64,000 bases of DNA. Origin: Streptomyces katrae (GTDB lineage Bacteria > Actinomycetota > Actinomycetes > Streptomycetales > Streptomycetaceae). The stretch is taken from the NCBI RefSeq assembly GCF_000717655.1, contig NZ_JNZY01000037.1, positions 3,617 to 67,616 on the forward strand, read 5' to 3'. Every line of letters starts with the position of its first letter. Position 1 is the stretch's first letter. Positions 25,216 through 33,839 of the stretch are shown piece after piece. The notes under the pieces are model-generated. The model was not told where the DNA came from. It did no database searches and saw only the letters and a list, made by a program, of their open reading frames with translations. Position numbers and translations under genes: made by a program.

Positions 25216-26682
25216 ATGGTCACCAGACGTCGCGTGCTCGTCGGCACGCTGGCCACGACGGGCGCGGGCCTGATCACCGGTGCCGGCCTGCTGCCCGTAC
25301 TGCGCACCGCCACCGCGCAGGCCGCCGAAGACGCGGGCCCGGCGGTCCCGCCTGCGCCGTTCACGGTGAAGCTGCCGCAGCTGCCCGTGCTCACCCCGTA
25401 CTCCACCGAGGGCGGGCAGGACGCGTACCGCGTCACCGTCAAGGAGGTCTCGAGGGAGATCCTGCCCGGGGTGCAGACCAAGGTGCTGACCTACGACGGC
25501 CACTTCCCGGGGCCGGTGCTGCGGGCGCGCAGCGGCCGACCGGTGTCCATCCGGCACCGGAACACCCTGGACATGCCGATGGCCGTGCACCTGCACGGCG
25601 CGAGCGTTTCCCCCGAGAACGACGGCGCCCCGATGGACACCGTCGCCCCGGGCACGGCCCGTACGTACACCTACCCGAACCAGCAGCCCAATGCCACGCT
25701 GTGGTTCCACGACCACGCCCACCACATGGAGGCCGAGCACGTCTACCGGGGGCTGTCGGCGACGTACATCCTCACCGACGACACGGAGCGGGCCCTGCCG
25801 CTGCCCTCCGGCAGGTACGAGATACCGATCGCGCTGCGCGACGCCCGTTTCGACGAGAACGGGCAACTGGTCTACGTGATGGACGACTTCCGGGGCCGCA
25901 CCACGCTGCTCGCCAACGGCCGCCCGAGCCCGTACCTGGAGGTCGCGGCCCGCAAGTACCGCTTCCGCCTGCTCAACACCTCCAACCTGCGCTTCTTCAA
26001 GCTGCGTCTCGCCGACGGCGGGCAGTTCGTACAGATCGGCTCCGACGGCGGCCTGCTGGAGCGGCCCTTCACCACCGACACCGTCTCGCTGTCCCCGGCG
26101 GAACGGGCCGACGTGGTCATCGACTTCTCCCGCTACCCGGTCGGCACGAAGATCGTCCTGGAGACCACGATGGGCGGAGGAGCACCCGGCCAGGTCGGCA
26201 ACGTGCTCCGGTTCGACGTGGTCCGCACCGCTCCCGACCCGAGCCGCATCCCGGACGTGCTGCGCACCCTGCCGCCGGTGGACGCGCTGCCCAAGCCCGC
26301 CGTCGAGCGGCGCATCGTCTTCAGCATGGACGAGGACGGCCGCACCGAGCCGCGCGGGCTGATCGACGGACTCCAGTGGGACCCGGACCGGATCGACCAG
26401 ACGGTCACGTTCGGGACCTCGGAGATCTGGACGGTGACCAACGCCAACAAGCTCATCCCGCACAACTTCCACATGCACCTGGTCCAGTTCCGGCTACTGG
26501 AGCGGGGCGGCGTCCCCGTCGGACCGGCCGAGGCGGGCCTGAAGGACACGGTCCAGCTCCTTCCCGGCGAGACGGTGAAGCTGCACGCCACCTTCGACGC
26601 GTACCGGGGCACGTACGTCTACCACTGCCACCTGCTGGACCACTCGGCGATGGGCATGATGGCCAACTTCCGCGTGCGGTAG
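25216..26682 (+). CDS. Multicopper oxidase (CotA/laccase-like), Tat-exported
   Basis: A 488-residue three-domain copper oxidase. All four copper-binding motifs are visible: HLHGA (H125, H127), WFHDHAHH (H165, H167), HNFHMHLVQF and the late YHCHLLDHSAMGMM with the type 1 Cys-His-Met set. The N-terminus has a Tat-style signal (TRRRVLVG then a hydrophobic stretch, cut near residue 37). It should oxidise phenols or metals outside the cell with reduction of O2 to water. The close relatives by motif are bilirubin oxidase/CotA and phenoxazinone synthase-like enzymes. The ATG follows CAGGAGGACA with 5 bases spacing. Confidence 0.9.
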   Translation: MVTRRRVLVGTLATTGAGLITGAGLLPVLRTATAQAAEDAGPAVPPAPFTVKLPQLPVLTPYSTEGGQDAYRVTVKEVSREILPGVQTKVLTYDGHFPGPVLRARSGRPVSIRHRNTLDMPMAVHLHGASVSPENDGAPMDTVAPGTARTYTYPNQQPNATLWFHDHAHHMEAEHVYRGLSATYILTDDTERALPLPSGRYEIPIALRDARFDENGQLVYVMDDFRGRTTLLANGRPSPYLEVAARKYRFRLLNTSNLRFFKLRLADGGQFVQIGSDGGLLERPFTTDTVSLSPAERADVVIDFSRYPVGTKIVLETTMGGGAPGQVGNVLRFDVVRTAPDPSRIPDVLRTLPPVDALPKPAVERRIVFSMDEDGRTEPRGLIDGLQWDPDRIDQTVTFGTSEIWTVTNANKLIPHNFHMHLVQFRLLERGGVPVGPAEAGLKDTVQLLPGETVKLHATFDAYRGTYVYHCHLLDHSAMGMMANFRVR

Positions 26683-26688
26683 CAGGAT

Positions 26689-26719
26689 CCGGGCCGGGCG
26701 CCGCCCGCACCCGGCCCGG
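26689..26719. terminator. Hairpin after the multicopper oxidase gene
   Basis: CCGGGCCGGG pairs exactly with CCCGGCCCGG across 11 bases, starting 7 bases after the oxidase stop. It lies between convergent genes and could serve both. Confidence 0.7.
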
Positions 26720-26772
26720 CAGACGCCGCAGGCGCTGCGCGTCGTGTGCACTGCCCCGCAGCCGGGACGCCG

Positions 26773-26850
26773 ATGATCACCGCGATCGGTCGATGCGGCT
26801 GGGTCACCGGCCCCGAGGGAAACCGGCTCGAACTGTGGCAGCCCGCCTGA
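26773..26850 (+). pseudogene. Glyoxalase/VOC protein C-terminal scrap
   Basis: Only the last 19 or so codons are recognisable: 'GWVTGPEGNRLELWQPA' followed by TGA is the classic end of a VOC-fold (glyoxalase/bleomycin resistance) protein, with the metal-binding Glu in LELW. The rest of the gene is absent, replaced by the oxidase 3' region. Confidence 0.6.
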
Positions 26851-26881
26851 CCGCGTCTTCACGCAGGCGGTGACGTCTGCC

Positions 26882-27784
26882 CTATTCAGCCGCCGCCCGG
26901 TCGTCGACCGGGATGTCCAGGCGGTCGGCCAGGGTGGTGAGGGTCCTCCCCAGAGGGAGCGCGACCCGGGTGACGGCGTGCTGGTCGCCGCGGGTCGGGT
27001 CGCGGTTGACGATCAGCACGGGTTTCCCGGCCTGGGCTGCCTGACGGACGAACCGGAGCCCGGACATCACTGTCAGTGAGGAACCCAGGACCAGCAGCGA
27101 GGTCGCCTCACCGACCAGTTCGCGGCAGCGCTCGACCCGCCCTGGCGGAACGGCTTCGCCGAAGAACACCACATCCGGTTTGAGGATGCCGCCACACCCC
27201 GAGCAGGGCACCACGCGGAAGTCGCGGACCTGTTCGTCGGTGAGGTCGGCGTCACCGTCCGGGTTCAGTCCGGCGGCCACCGGTTCGAAGCCCGCATTGG
27301 CCTCCTCGAGCCGCCGGGCCAGCTCATGGCGCGAGCTGGAGACGCCGCAGGAAAGGCACACGACCCGATCCAGTCCTCCATGGAGTTCCACCACACCCTG
27401 GCTGCCGGCGGCCTGATGCAGGCCGTCGACGTTCTGGGTGATCAGACCCGAGAGCAAGCCGTGCCGCCCGAACGCCGCCACAGCCCGGTGCCCGGGGTTG
27501 GGCCGGGCGCGGCCGAACGTGCGCCAGCCGAGGTGACTGCGCGCCCAGTACCGGCGCCGGGCCCGGGCATTGGCGGTGAATTCCTGGTAGGTCATCGGGG
27601 TGTGCCGGCTCAGGCTCCCGCCCTTCCCCCGGTAGTCGGGGATCCCCGACTCGGTGGACATGCCCGCCCCGCTGAGCACCAGTACACCGCCGGTCCTCAG
27701 CGCATCGGCGACCGGCTCCGGATCCGTGGTGCCAGGCCGGAGGTCCTCGGTGGGCGTCCAGCTCAGAGTGGGGCGCATGCGCAT
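26882..27784 (-). CDS. Sir2-family NAD-dependent deacetylase (sirtuin)
   Basis: A sirtuin of about 300 residues. The NAD motifs GAGMSTESGIPDYRG (about 39-53) and TQNVDGLH, the catalytic His in VVELHGG, two zinc Cys pairs (VCLSCG, PCSGCG) and GSSLTVMSG are all present, so it should be active. It removes acyl groups from lysines using NAD. The start is either of two close ATGs (27784 or 27778); GGGGGA just upstream favours the second. It is convergent with the oxidase and downstream of the MarR gene on the same strand. Confidence 0.9.
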   Translation of the reverse strand: MRMRPTLSWTPTEDLRPGTTDPEPVADALRTGGVLVLSGAGMSTESGIPDYRGKGGSLSRHTPMTYQEFTANARARRRYWARSHLGWRTFGRARPNPGHRAVAAFGRHGLLSGLITQNVDGLHQAAGSQGVVELHGGLDRVVCLSCGVSSSRHELARRLEEANAGFEPVAAGLNPDGDADLTDEQVRDFRVVPCSGCGGILKPDVVFFGEAVPPGRVERCRELVGEATSLLVLGSSLTVMSGLRFVRQAAQAGKPVLIVNRDPTRGDQHAVTRVALPLGRTLTTLADRLDIPVDDRAAAE

Positions 27785-27869
27785 TCCCCCAGCGTACGGA
27801 ACGGGCAGCGCACCGGCACAGGACCCTGACCGCCCGGGCCGGCCACGCCCGGCCGGCCTGGCGTGTTCC

Positions 27870-28379
27870 TCACCCGCCCAGGCCAGGGTCTGCACCGGGC
27901 GTGGGCGATTCGCCGGACGGTCGTGAGTCTCCACTGATCTCGGAGGGAGGTAGCGCGGCGAGCGCCTGCAGGGTGTTCAGGAAGCCGCGTCGGTCTTCCT
28001 CCGGCAGGCGGGCCAGCAGCCGTTCCTCGCGCCGCTGGATCGCTGACCGGGCCGCGTCGCGCACCCGGCGCCCCGCAGGGGTGAGGGAGAGTACGCGCGC
28101 CCGCCGGTCCGCCGGATCAGGCTGCCGCCGGATCAGTCCGCGCTCTTCCAGGTCGTCGAGGACGCCGATGATCCGGGTCTTGTCGGCACCGATGTCACGC
28201 GCCAACGCGGCCTGCGTCCGTACCGGTTCGTCGTCGAGCCCGAGCAGTACCGAGTACGCCCACATGACCAGCCCGTGTTCGCGCAGCACCGGCAACTCGG
28301 CGGCCACCAGTGCGCGGCCCAGAGGGACGATCATCGCCGCCAGGTCAGGGCGCCCCTCGGGTGTGGTGTTGCCAGTCAT
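27870..28379 (-). CDS. MarR-family transcriptional regulator
   Basis: A 169-residue winged-helix regulator ('RTQAALARDIGADKTRIIGVLDDLEERGLIRR' region, then 'DPADRRARVLSLTPAG', residues 55-105), typical of MarR proteins. The start ATG has no ribosome site but lies 7 bases after TATCTT, so the mRNA is probably leaderless. It is divergent from the mycothiol-isomerase-like gene 52 bases away and likely controls it. The C-terminal 20 residues are Gly/Pro/Ser-rich. Confidence 0.85.
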   Translation of the reverse strand: MTGNTTPEGRPDLAAMIVPLGRALVAAELPVLREHGLVMWAYSVLLGLDDEPVRTQAALARDIGADKTRIIGVLDDLEERGLIRRQPDPADRRARVLSLTPAGRRVRDAARSAIQRREERLLARLPEEDRRGFLNTLQALAALPPSEISGDSRPSGESPTPGADPGLGG

Positions 28380-28396
28380 GGAGAAGAAGATACTCG

Positions 28397-28425
28397 TTGA
28401 CCAATGATGAGCTGGTGCTTATCGT
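28397..28425 (+). promoter_or_regulatory. Promoter for a leaderless transcript
   Basis: TTGACC (28397-28402), a 17-base spacer, then TATCGT (28420-28425); the ATG of the next gene follows after six bases. The spacing puts the transcription start at or next to the ATG. This matches sigma-70-type boxes well. Confidence 0.7.
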
Positions 28426-28431
28426 AAGCGC

Positions 28432-29043
28432 ATGCGTATGAACTTGACGGCCGTCAAGGCTTTCAACGACCGTGCGGTACGCGAGAGCATCGCCGCGGTC
28501 CGTCGGGCGGACGTGGAGGACCTCACCCGGCCTACCCCCTGCTCGGCCTGGAACCTGGGCGAGCTGCTCGTGCACATGACGGCCCAGCACCGCGGTTTCG
28601 CGGCGGCGGCCAGGGGTGACGGGGGCAATCTGGCGCACTGGAAAGGCGAGGTGCCGGGGCCGGAAGCCGTCGGGCGGTACCTGGCCGCCGCAGAAGCAGC
28701 CCTGGCCGCGTTCGCCGAAGTCAGCTCGATGGAGCAGGAGTTCGCCCTCCCCGAATTCGGCGAAGGCGCAGTCTTCCCGGCGATCCGGGCCATCGGATTC
28801 CACTTCCTCGACTACGTGGTCCACACCTGGGACGTCGCCCGTGCCCTCGATCTGCCCTTCGTCCCGGACCCCGACATCCTGGATGCCGCCCTCCCCATCG
28901 CGCTGGCCGTCCCCAACGGAGCCGACCGCACGCGGCCGGGCGCCGCCTTCGCCCCGAGCCTCCCCGAGCCCACCGACTCCGACACCCTGACCCGAATCCT
29001 CATGCACCTGGGCCGCTCCCTGTCCTGGGCCCCGCTTCTGTGA
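28432..29043 (+). CDS. TIGR03086/maleylpyruvate isomerase-like (DinB-fold) protein
   Basis: A 203-residue four-helix-bundle protein of the mycothiol-dependent maleylpyruvate isomerase/TIGR03086 type: 'DLTRPTPCSAWNLGELLVHM' (part) carries the first metal His, and 'FHFLDYVVHTWDVARAL' the HxxD/H pair. Members use a metal and often mycothiol for isomerisation or thiol transfer; the substrate is unknown. The transcript looks leaderless. The divergent MarR gene is the probable regulator. Confidence 0.8.
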   Translation: MRMNLTAVKAFNDRAVRESIAAVRRADVEDLTRPTPCSAWNLGELLVHMTAQHRGFAAAARGDGGNLAHWKGEVPGPEAVGRYLAAAEAALAAFAEVSSMEQEFALPEFGEGAVFPAIRAIGFHFLDYVVHTWDVARALDLPFVPDPDILDAALPIALAVPNGADRTRPGAAFAPSLPEPTDSDTLTRILMHLGRSLSWAPLL

Positions 29044-29047
29044 TCAC

Positions 29048-29409
29048 GTGGTTCGCCGGACGTGGCGCCCGCGCCCGTTGGCAGTGGCACTTTCGTCGGT
29101 CGCGTTCGCCGCAGGGGGAGTGGCGGCCAGCGCAAGCAGTGCTGCGGCCGTGGGCGGATGCCCCCGGGCAAGCCGTGCCTGTACGAGACCACCCGGTTCC
29201 GCGACCTCGATGTCACCTCGACAAGTACGCGGGCCTGCATCTTCCTCGGCCACTACGCTGAGACCGGCTTCTTCGACGGCATCGGCTCGGTACATGAACA
29301 ACCTGCCGGTCAACGCCGTGGTTTACCACTACAGCGCCGATCAAGAGGCGGTTCTGCCTGCACGGGTGCCGTGTGCACCGGCGGCGTCAACCCCAACGCC
29401 GGTCTGTAG
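29048..29409 (+). pseudogene. Secreted peptidase inhibitor I36-like protein, frameshifted
   Basis: The start (MVRRTWRPRPLAVALSSVAF ... ASAS) is a normal signal peptide. The mature sequence then switches frame near 29155 to 'GKPCLYETTRFRDLDVTST' and 'ACIFLGHYAETGFFDGIGS', and switches back near 29290 to 'MNNLPVNAVVYHYSAD'. Together these pieces make a small Cys-containing secreted protein of the I36 inhibitor/spore-associated type. Two or more shifts make it non-functional as read. Confidence 0.65.
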
Positions 29410-29480
29410 CGGCTGAACCACAGCACGGCCGGGTCCCGGTCCGTGTCCCCGGGGCCCGGCCGCGACCGGGACCCTGCCGG

Positions 29481-29852
29481 TCAGCAGCCCGGGTTCTTCA
29501 GGGCGCTCCAGGTCTTGGGACCGACGATGCCGTCGACGGGCATGTGGCACATGTCCTTCACCCGGCGCTGGAACTCGCGCACGGCGCGGTCGGTGTCGGG
29601 ACCGAAGTCGCCGTCGACGCCGGAGGAACCGATGTACACGTTCCAGGTCTTCAGCAGACACTGGGCCTGCCTGACCGCAGCGCCCTTGGCACCCCGGCTG
29701 ATGGTGGGCTGGGAGTCGGTGTAGTTGCAACCGCGCGAACCGGCCACCGACGTACCGGAGTCGGTAGCCGCCACGGCCGACGGGGCCAGGGCGACACCGG
29801 TGCACAAGGCAGTGGAGGCGACGAGGAGCGCAAGACGCTTGCTGACGATCAT
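29481..29852 (-). CDS. Secreted peptidoglycan-binding domain protein
   Basis: A 123-residue protein. The signal peptide (RLALLVASTALCTGVALAPSAVAA) ends near residue 29. The rest is a single peptidoglycan-binding-1 domain: 'SRGAKGAAVRQAQCLLK', 'DGDFGPDTDRAVREFQRR' and 'DGIVGPKTWSAL'. Three Cys in the mature part (GCNYT, QCLL, MCHMP) and a C-terminal Cys suggest disulfides. It should bind cell wall; no enzymatic domain is attached. Confidence 0.88.
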   Translation of the reverse strand: MIVSKRLALLVASTALCTGVALAPSAVAATDSGTSVAGSRGCNYTDSQPTISRGAKGAAVRQAQCLLKTWNVYIGSSGVDGDFGPDTDRAVREFQRRVKDMCHMPVDGIVGPKTWSALKNPGC

Positions 29853-30111
29853 GGCTGTTCCGTCCTTCGATCGGCGCGGGCCGTCCCCCCGCAGGTGTCC
29901 CCCGAGTGACCCGCTGTCCTGGTGTGCGGGACCGGTGGTCGGCCGGTCCCGTGGTCCCGGGACATGAAGCTACGGGCCGGGGCCCGGGCCCGTCGTCCCG
30001 TGCCCGATGGATCTCCGCGCCAACCTCCGGCGCAGCGCCGCTCCTTCTCCCACTCAGGGTTGAGTACGGGAGTGGGAGACCGGTCCGCGCCGTCCGGGCT
30101 AGGCTGCGGCG

Positions 30112-31311
30112 ATGCGGATCCGCCCCTCCTCCACGGACGCGCTGACAGCCCTCGCACAGACGGGTGTGGCCGTGCTGCTGGGCCGGGAGGCGGTCGCCCA
30201 GGGGTGGCCTCCCCTGGACCTCGCCGCGTACCTGCTCGTCGGGCTGGTGACGGTGCCGGTGGCCGTGCGGACCAAGGCGCCGGTCGCGGTCTGTCTGTTC
30301 ACCCAGCTGATGTGGGTCGTGTACATCACCGCCGGGTACTGGCCTGTGGTCACCTGCTTCGGTCCCATGCTCGCGGTGTACACGGTGGCCGCGCTCTGCC
30401 CGGTCCGCACCTCGTCGGCGTGCGCTGCCCTGATGGGGGCGGTGTGGGTCTACGCGGGACTGCTGGGCAACGGCCCCGGCGGTTCCATGGCGACCGTGCT
30501 CGCGCAGGCCGTGGTCTTCCCTGCAGTGCTGTGGCGGTTCGGGCTGGTGGCCCGCCGGTCGGCCGAACTGGCCCGCCAGCTGCGGCGCGAGCGTGACGAA
30601 CGCGCACGCCGCGATGTCGCCGAGGAACGCGCGCGCATCGCAAGGGAACTGCACGACATCGTGGCCCACCACATGTCCGTGATCTCGGTCCAGGCGGGCC
30701 TGGCCGGGTACGCGTTCGACGCGGCGCCCCACACGGCCCGTGCGGCCCTGTCCACCATCGAGGACACCAGCGCCGAGGCACTGGACGAACTCCGCCGCAT
30801 GCTCAGCCTGTTGCGGGACACCGACCGGGAGCAACCGGACGGCGGAGCCGGCCCGGAAGCCCCGGCCCGGGACGCCCCGATGCCGGGCCTGTCACGGCTG
30901 ACGGAAATGACCGAACGGGTCCGGGCCGCCGGCGTTCCGGTGAACCTGCAGGTCACAGGCGATGCACGCGCCCTGGCCCCCGGCGTGGAGCTGTGTGCGT
31001 ACCGCGTGACGCAGGAGGCGCTGACCAACGTCCTCAAGCACGCCCCGGGCTCCCGCGTGACCGTGACCCTCGACTACCGGCCCACGCACCTCTCGGTCAC
31101 CGTGACCGACGACGGCACGGGCAGAGGCCCCGTTCCGGCCAAGTTGGTACAAGGGAGCGGGAACGGGTTGATCGGCATGCGCGAGCGGGCCAAGCTCTAC
31201 GGAGGAACGATCAGCACCGGGCCACGCACCGAAGGGGGCTACGCCGTGTGCCTCACCCTGCCGACCTCCGCCCGGACCGTACCGCCACGCGGGGACGGCC
31301 GCCCGGCGTGA
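30112..31311 (+). CDS. Two-component sensor histidine kinase (HisKA_3 type)
   Basis: A 399-residue kinase. Four to five N-terminal TM helices (residues 10-145) are followed by the dimerisation/phosphoacceptor helix with H181 in 'ARELHDIVAHHMSVISVQAG', and an ATPase domain with 'ALTNVLKHAPGSRVTV' (N-box) and 'GNGLIGMRERAKLYGG' (G-box). There is no ribosome site; TAGGCT ends 6 bases before the ATG, so the transcript may be leaderless. It is coupled to the response regulator gene by a GTGA overlap. The signal is unknown. Confidence 0.9.
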   Translation: MRIRPSSTDALTALAQTGVAVLLGREAVAQGWPPLDLAAYLLVGLVTVPVAVRTKAPVAVCLFTQLMWVVYITAGYWPVVTCFGPMLAVYTVAALCPVRTSSACAALMGAVWVYAGLLGNGPGGSMATVLAQAVVFPAVLWRFGLVARRSAELARQLRRERDERARRDVAEERARIARELHDIVAHHMSVISVQAGLAGYAFDAAPHTARAALSTIEDTSAEALDELRRMLSLLRDTDREQPDGGAGPEAPARDAPMPGLSRLTEMTERVRAAGVPVNLQVTGDARALAPGVELCAYRVTQEALTNVLKHAPGSRVTVTLDYRPTHLSVTVTDDGTGRGPVPAKLVQGSGNGLIGMRERAKLYGGTISTGPRTEGGYAVCLTLPTSARTVPPRGDGRPA

Positions 31312-32009
31312 CGGGATCCGGACCCTTGAGGGTGCTCGTGGCCGACGACCAGTTCCTCATCCGGGCCGGGCTCGTGGGCCTGCTCGAGATGGCGGAGGGC
31401 TTCGAGGTCGTCGGAGAGGCCACGGACGGCGCCGAGGCGGTCGAGCTCGCCGCCCGTACCCGCCCCGACGTGATCCTGATGGACATCCGGATGCCGCGCA
31501 TGGACGGGATCGCCGCCACGGAGATGATCCTCGCGCAGACCCCGCCCCCGGCGCCCCGCGTGCTGATCCTGACCACCTTCGACCTGGACGAGTACGTGTA
31601 CGGGGCGCTGAAGGCCGGAGCCTCCGGCTTCCTGCTGAAGGACTCCGGCCCCCAGCGGCTGCTCGCCGCCGTCACCGCCGTGGGCAGCGGGGACGCCCTC
31701 TTCGCACCGACGGTGACCCGGCGGCTCGTGGAGGCCTTCGCCACCCGCGCGGGCCGCGAAGAGGCCGGCGACGCCGGCCGGGCCGGGGCGGCCGGACTGG
31801 ACGCGCTGACGGGCCGGGAGATCGAGGTGCTGGAGCTGGTCGGGCAGGGCCTGGCCAACGCTGAAATCGCCTGGCGGCTGTTCATCACCGAGGCCACGGT
31901 CAAGAGCCACCTCAGCCGGACCATGACGAAGCTGGGCCTGGAGAGCCGGGCCCAGGCAGTGGTGACGGCGTACGAGAGCGGGCTGGTGGTCCCCGGCCGG
32001 AACACCTGA
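31308..32009 (+). CDS. LuxR/NarL-family response regulator
   Basis: A 233-residue regulator. The receiver domain has D13/D14 and the phosphoacceptor D59 (DVILMDIRMPRMDG), and the conserved Lys lies in 'FLLKDSGPQRL'. The C-terminal LuxR HTH spans 'ALTGREIEVLELVGQGLANAEIA...ITEATVKSHLSRTMTKLG' (parts). The GTG at 31308 overlaps the kinase stop. It forms a standard two-component pair with the preceding gene. Target genes are unknown. Confidence 0.92.
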   Translation: MTGSGPLRVLVADDQFLIRAGLVGLLEMAEGFEVVGEATDGAEAVELAARTRPDVILMDIRMPRMDGIAATEMILAQTPPPAPRVLILTTFDLDEYVYGALKAGASGFLLKDSGPQRLLAAVTAVGSGDALFAPTVTRRLVEAFATRAGREEAGDAGRAGAAGLDALTGREIEVLELVGQGLANAEIAWRLFITEATVKSHLSRTMTKLGLESRAQAVVTAYESGLVVPGRNT

Positions 32010-32159
32010 GGAGGCGGCTCGGGGGCGAGCCGGCGCCCCACAACGGTCGCCGGTGCCCGAGGCCCGGCCGCTCCAGCACTCCGAGGGCGGTGTCGGGCCG
32101 GCAGCGGACGCACGCAGGGGACTCTCGGCGAGCAGCCTCCGCGCTCGTCATCCGACTTG

Positions 32160-32897
32160 TTAGGCGGTTCCCGCGACGGCCGGACCGAGATCGGCGGGGA
32201 GGTGGCACACCGCCATGGCGACGGCTTCCTCGGCCGTGGCGGCCTCGCCGAGAACGCCGTCGGAGAGAGGATGCCCCTTCACACGGAACGGGCTGCCATT
32301 GTGTGACGGGACGATGGCCACCTCACCGCGGAACGGGTATCCCGTGCAGGAGCTGAAGCCGAGCGTCCAGTGGCTGGAGAATACGTAGAGCTGTCGCGTC
32401 CGCGGTTCAGCATGAGCGGCTTCCACGAGTTCGCCGAACCCGGTGAAATCCGGTTCCTCAGCCGCCTGTTCCCGCATCGTGCGCCACTGCAGTTCCACCA
32501 CCGCGGCCGGCCCGCGTTCGTGCGCTTCGGCGCGCTTGCCGGAGCGCAGAAACGACAGTTCCGCCCGCATCTCCTGCAGGCTCCTGCCCCGCCCCCACGC
32601 CGCTCCGGCCCTGACGACATCCGCCGAGTCGGGCGTCGCTCCGGTGATGAGTTCGATTCCGCGGCTCCAGCCGGACACTCCGAACCAGCGGCTCTCGGCC
32701 CCGATGTGAACGGACAGGGGCTTGCGATCAGGGACCGACGAGGCGATGCCGGCCGAAACGAGTGGGCCCCCATCGCCGGGTACCACCATGAGGTCGACAC
32801 CGAGTTCGGCCGCCGTGCGTTCCAGCGCTGCGGCCAGGCTGCCCGCAGCCGCCAGATCAGGGTAAAGGTGAGGGTCCACCCCCATAGTCTGGGGCAC
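32160..32897 (-). CDS. DUF6193-family protein
   Basis: A 245-residue cytoplasmic protein. The C-terminal half ('LGFSSCTGYPFRGEVAIVP', 'VLGEAATAEEAVAMAVCHLP') matches the short DUF6193 protein at 10495, and the N-terminal half has 'AAALERTAAELGVDLMVVPGDG'. The family has been annotated as natural-product-associated; the reaction is unknown. The start is the GTG at 32897 or the ATG four codons in (32885). Confidence 0.65.
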   Translation of the reverse strand: MPQTMGVDPHLYPDLAAAGSLAAALERTAAELGVDLMVVPGDGGPLVSAGIASSVPDRKPLSVHIGAESRWFGVSGWSRGIELITGATPDSADVVRAGAAWGRGRSLQEMRAELSFLRSGKRAEAHERGPAAVVELQWRTMREQAAEEPDFTGFGELVEAAHAEPRTRQLYVFSSHWTLGFSSCTGYPFRGEVAIVPSHNGSPFRVKGHPLSDGVLGEAATAEEAVAMAVCHLPADLGPAVAGTA

Positions 32898-33045
32898 CGT
32901 AACCGATGCAAGGTGGCGTACGGGGCCTGCCGGCCGGGGTACGGACCCGTCCTTCCCCCTCGCAAGCGGCCGGATCCGCGGTGCTGCTCAGTTGCTTCCT
33001 TGCGCGTAGCGGCGGGGCGACTCAGCGGACTGCTAGCTTGAGCAG

Positions 33046-33402
33046 ATGATCACCGGTGCACACACGATCATCTACGCAAGAGATGCCGAGGCGGCACGCG
33101 CATTCTTCCGCGATGTGCTCGAGTTCCCGCACGTCGACGCCGGAGCCGGCTGGCTCATCTTCAAGTCCCCACCGGGCGAACTGGCCGTGCACCCGGCCGA
33201 CCCGGACGCCGACGGCGTCACCGAACTGTTCCTCATGTGCGACGACCTCGCCGCCACGGTCACACAGCTGAAAGCCAAAGGCGTCGAGTTCACCACCGAC
33301 ATCACCGAGCAGCGCTGGGGCTCGGTCACCACCCTGGCCGTGCCGGGCGCGGGCACGATCGGCCTGTATCAGCCGAAGCACGACACCGCGTACGACCTCT
33401 GA
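33046..33402 (+). CDS. VOC-family (glyoxalase-like) protein
   Basis: A 118-residue single-domain VOC protein: 'GAHTIIYARDAEAARAFFRDVLEF', 'WLIFKSPPGELAVHP' and 'TTLAVPGAGTIGLYQP' show the two beta-alpha-beta-beta-beta units. Members include glyoxalase, dioxygenases and drug-binding resistance proteins; which applies is unknown. There is no ribosome site; TAGCTT ends 6 bases before the ATG, suggesting a leaderless transcript. Confidence 0.85.
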   Translation: MITGAHTIIYARDAEAARAFFRDVLEFPHVDAGAGWLIFKSPPGELAVHPADPDADGVTELFLMCDDLAATVTQLKAKGVEFTTDITEQRWGSVTTLAVPGAGTIGLYQPKHDTAYDL

Positions 33403-33415
33403 CCCGCACTCAGTA

Positions 33416-33694
33416 ATGGCCCGGATCCCCGACGGAGCGACGGTCGCCGCATCCAACCGCTTGGTCCCCCAGCTCACCGACCGGTGCACGGTCGCCGTGT
33501 TCGGCTTCCCCGGCATCCCCCTGACCTCGGACTGGATCACCGACGACACCCATGCCCCCATGGGGTGGCCCCTGTCCCCCGAGGACGAAACCCAGACCCT
33601 CAAAGCCGCGCGCGACGCCGGCTACCGCACCGTCGACCAGCGCGACGGATACGTCCTTCTCCGCCGCCCCAGCGCCGGACCAAGCGATCCCTGA
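33416..33694 (+). pseudogene. C-terminal remnant of a DUF2079 membrane protein
   Basis: The 92-codon frame reads 'IPDGATVAASNRLVPQLTDRCTVAVFG', 'WPLSPEDETQTLKAARDAGYRTV' and 'GYVLLRR' (parts), which is the soluble C-terminal end of large DUF2079 multi-TM proteins. The several hundred N-terminal membrane residues are absent; the VOC gene occupies that place. It is probably not expressed as a useful protein. Confidence 0.65.
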
Positions 33695-33839
33695 GCTGCA
33701 CCATCCACCCGCGGACCGACAAGCGTTGAACCGAATCCCACCGTGCCGAGCCGACCCGAGTCCGCGACAGCCCCTTGGACGAGGAAAGCGGCCGAAGGGA
33801 TCGACACCGGCTGCACGCATGCCGTTACCCAGGCGTGCG

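Noticed and set aside
24676..26478. 600-codon minus-strand frame opposite the multicopper oxidase
   Set aside because: Shadow of a gene whose four copper motifs are intact on the plus strand.
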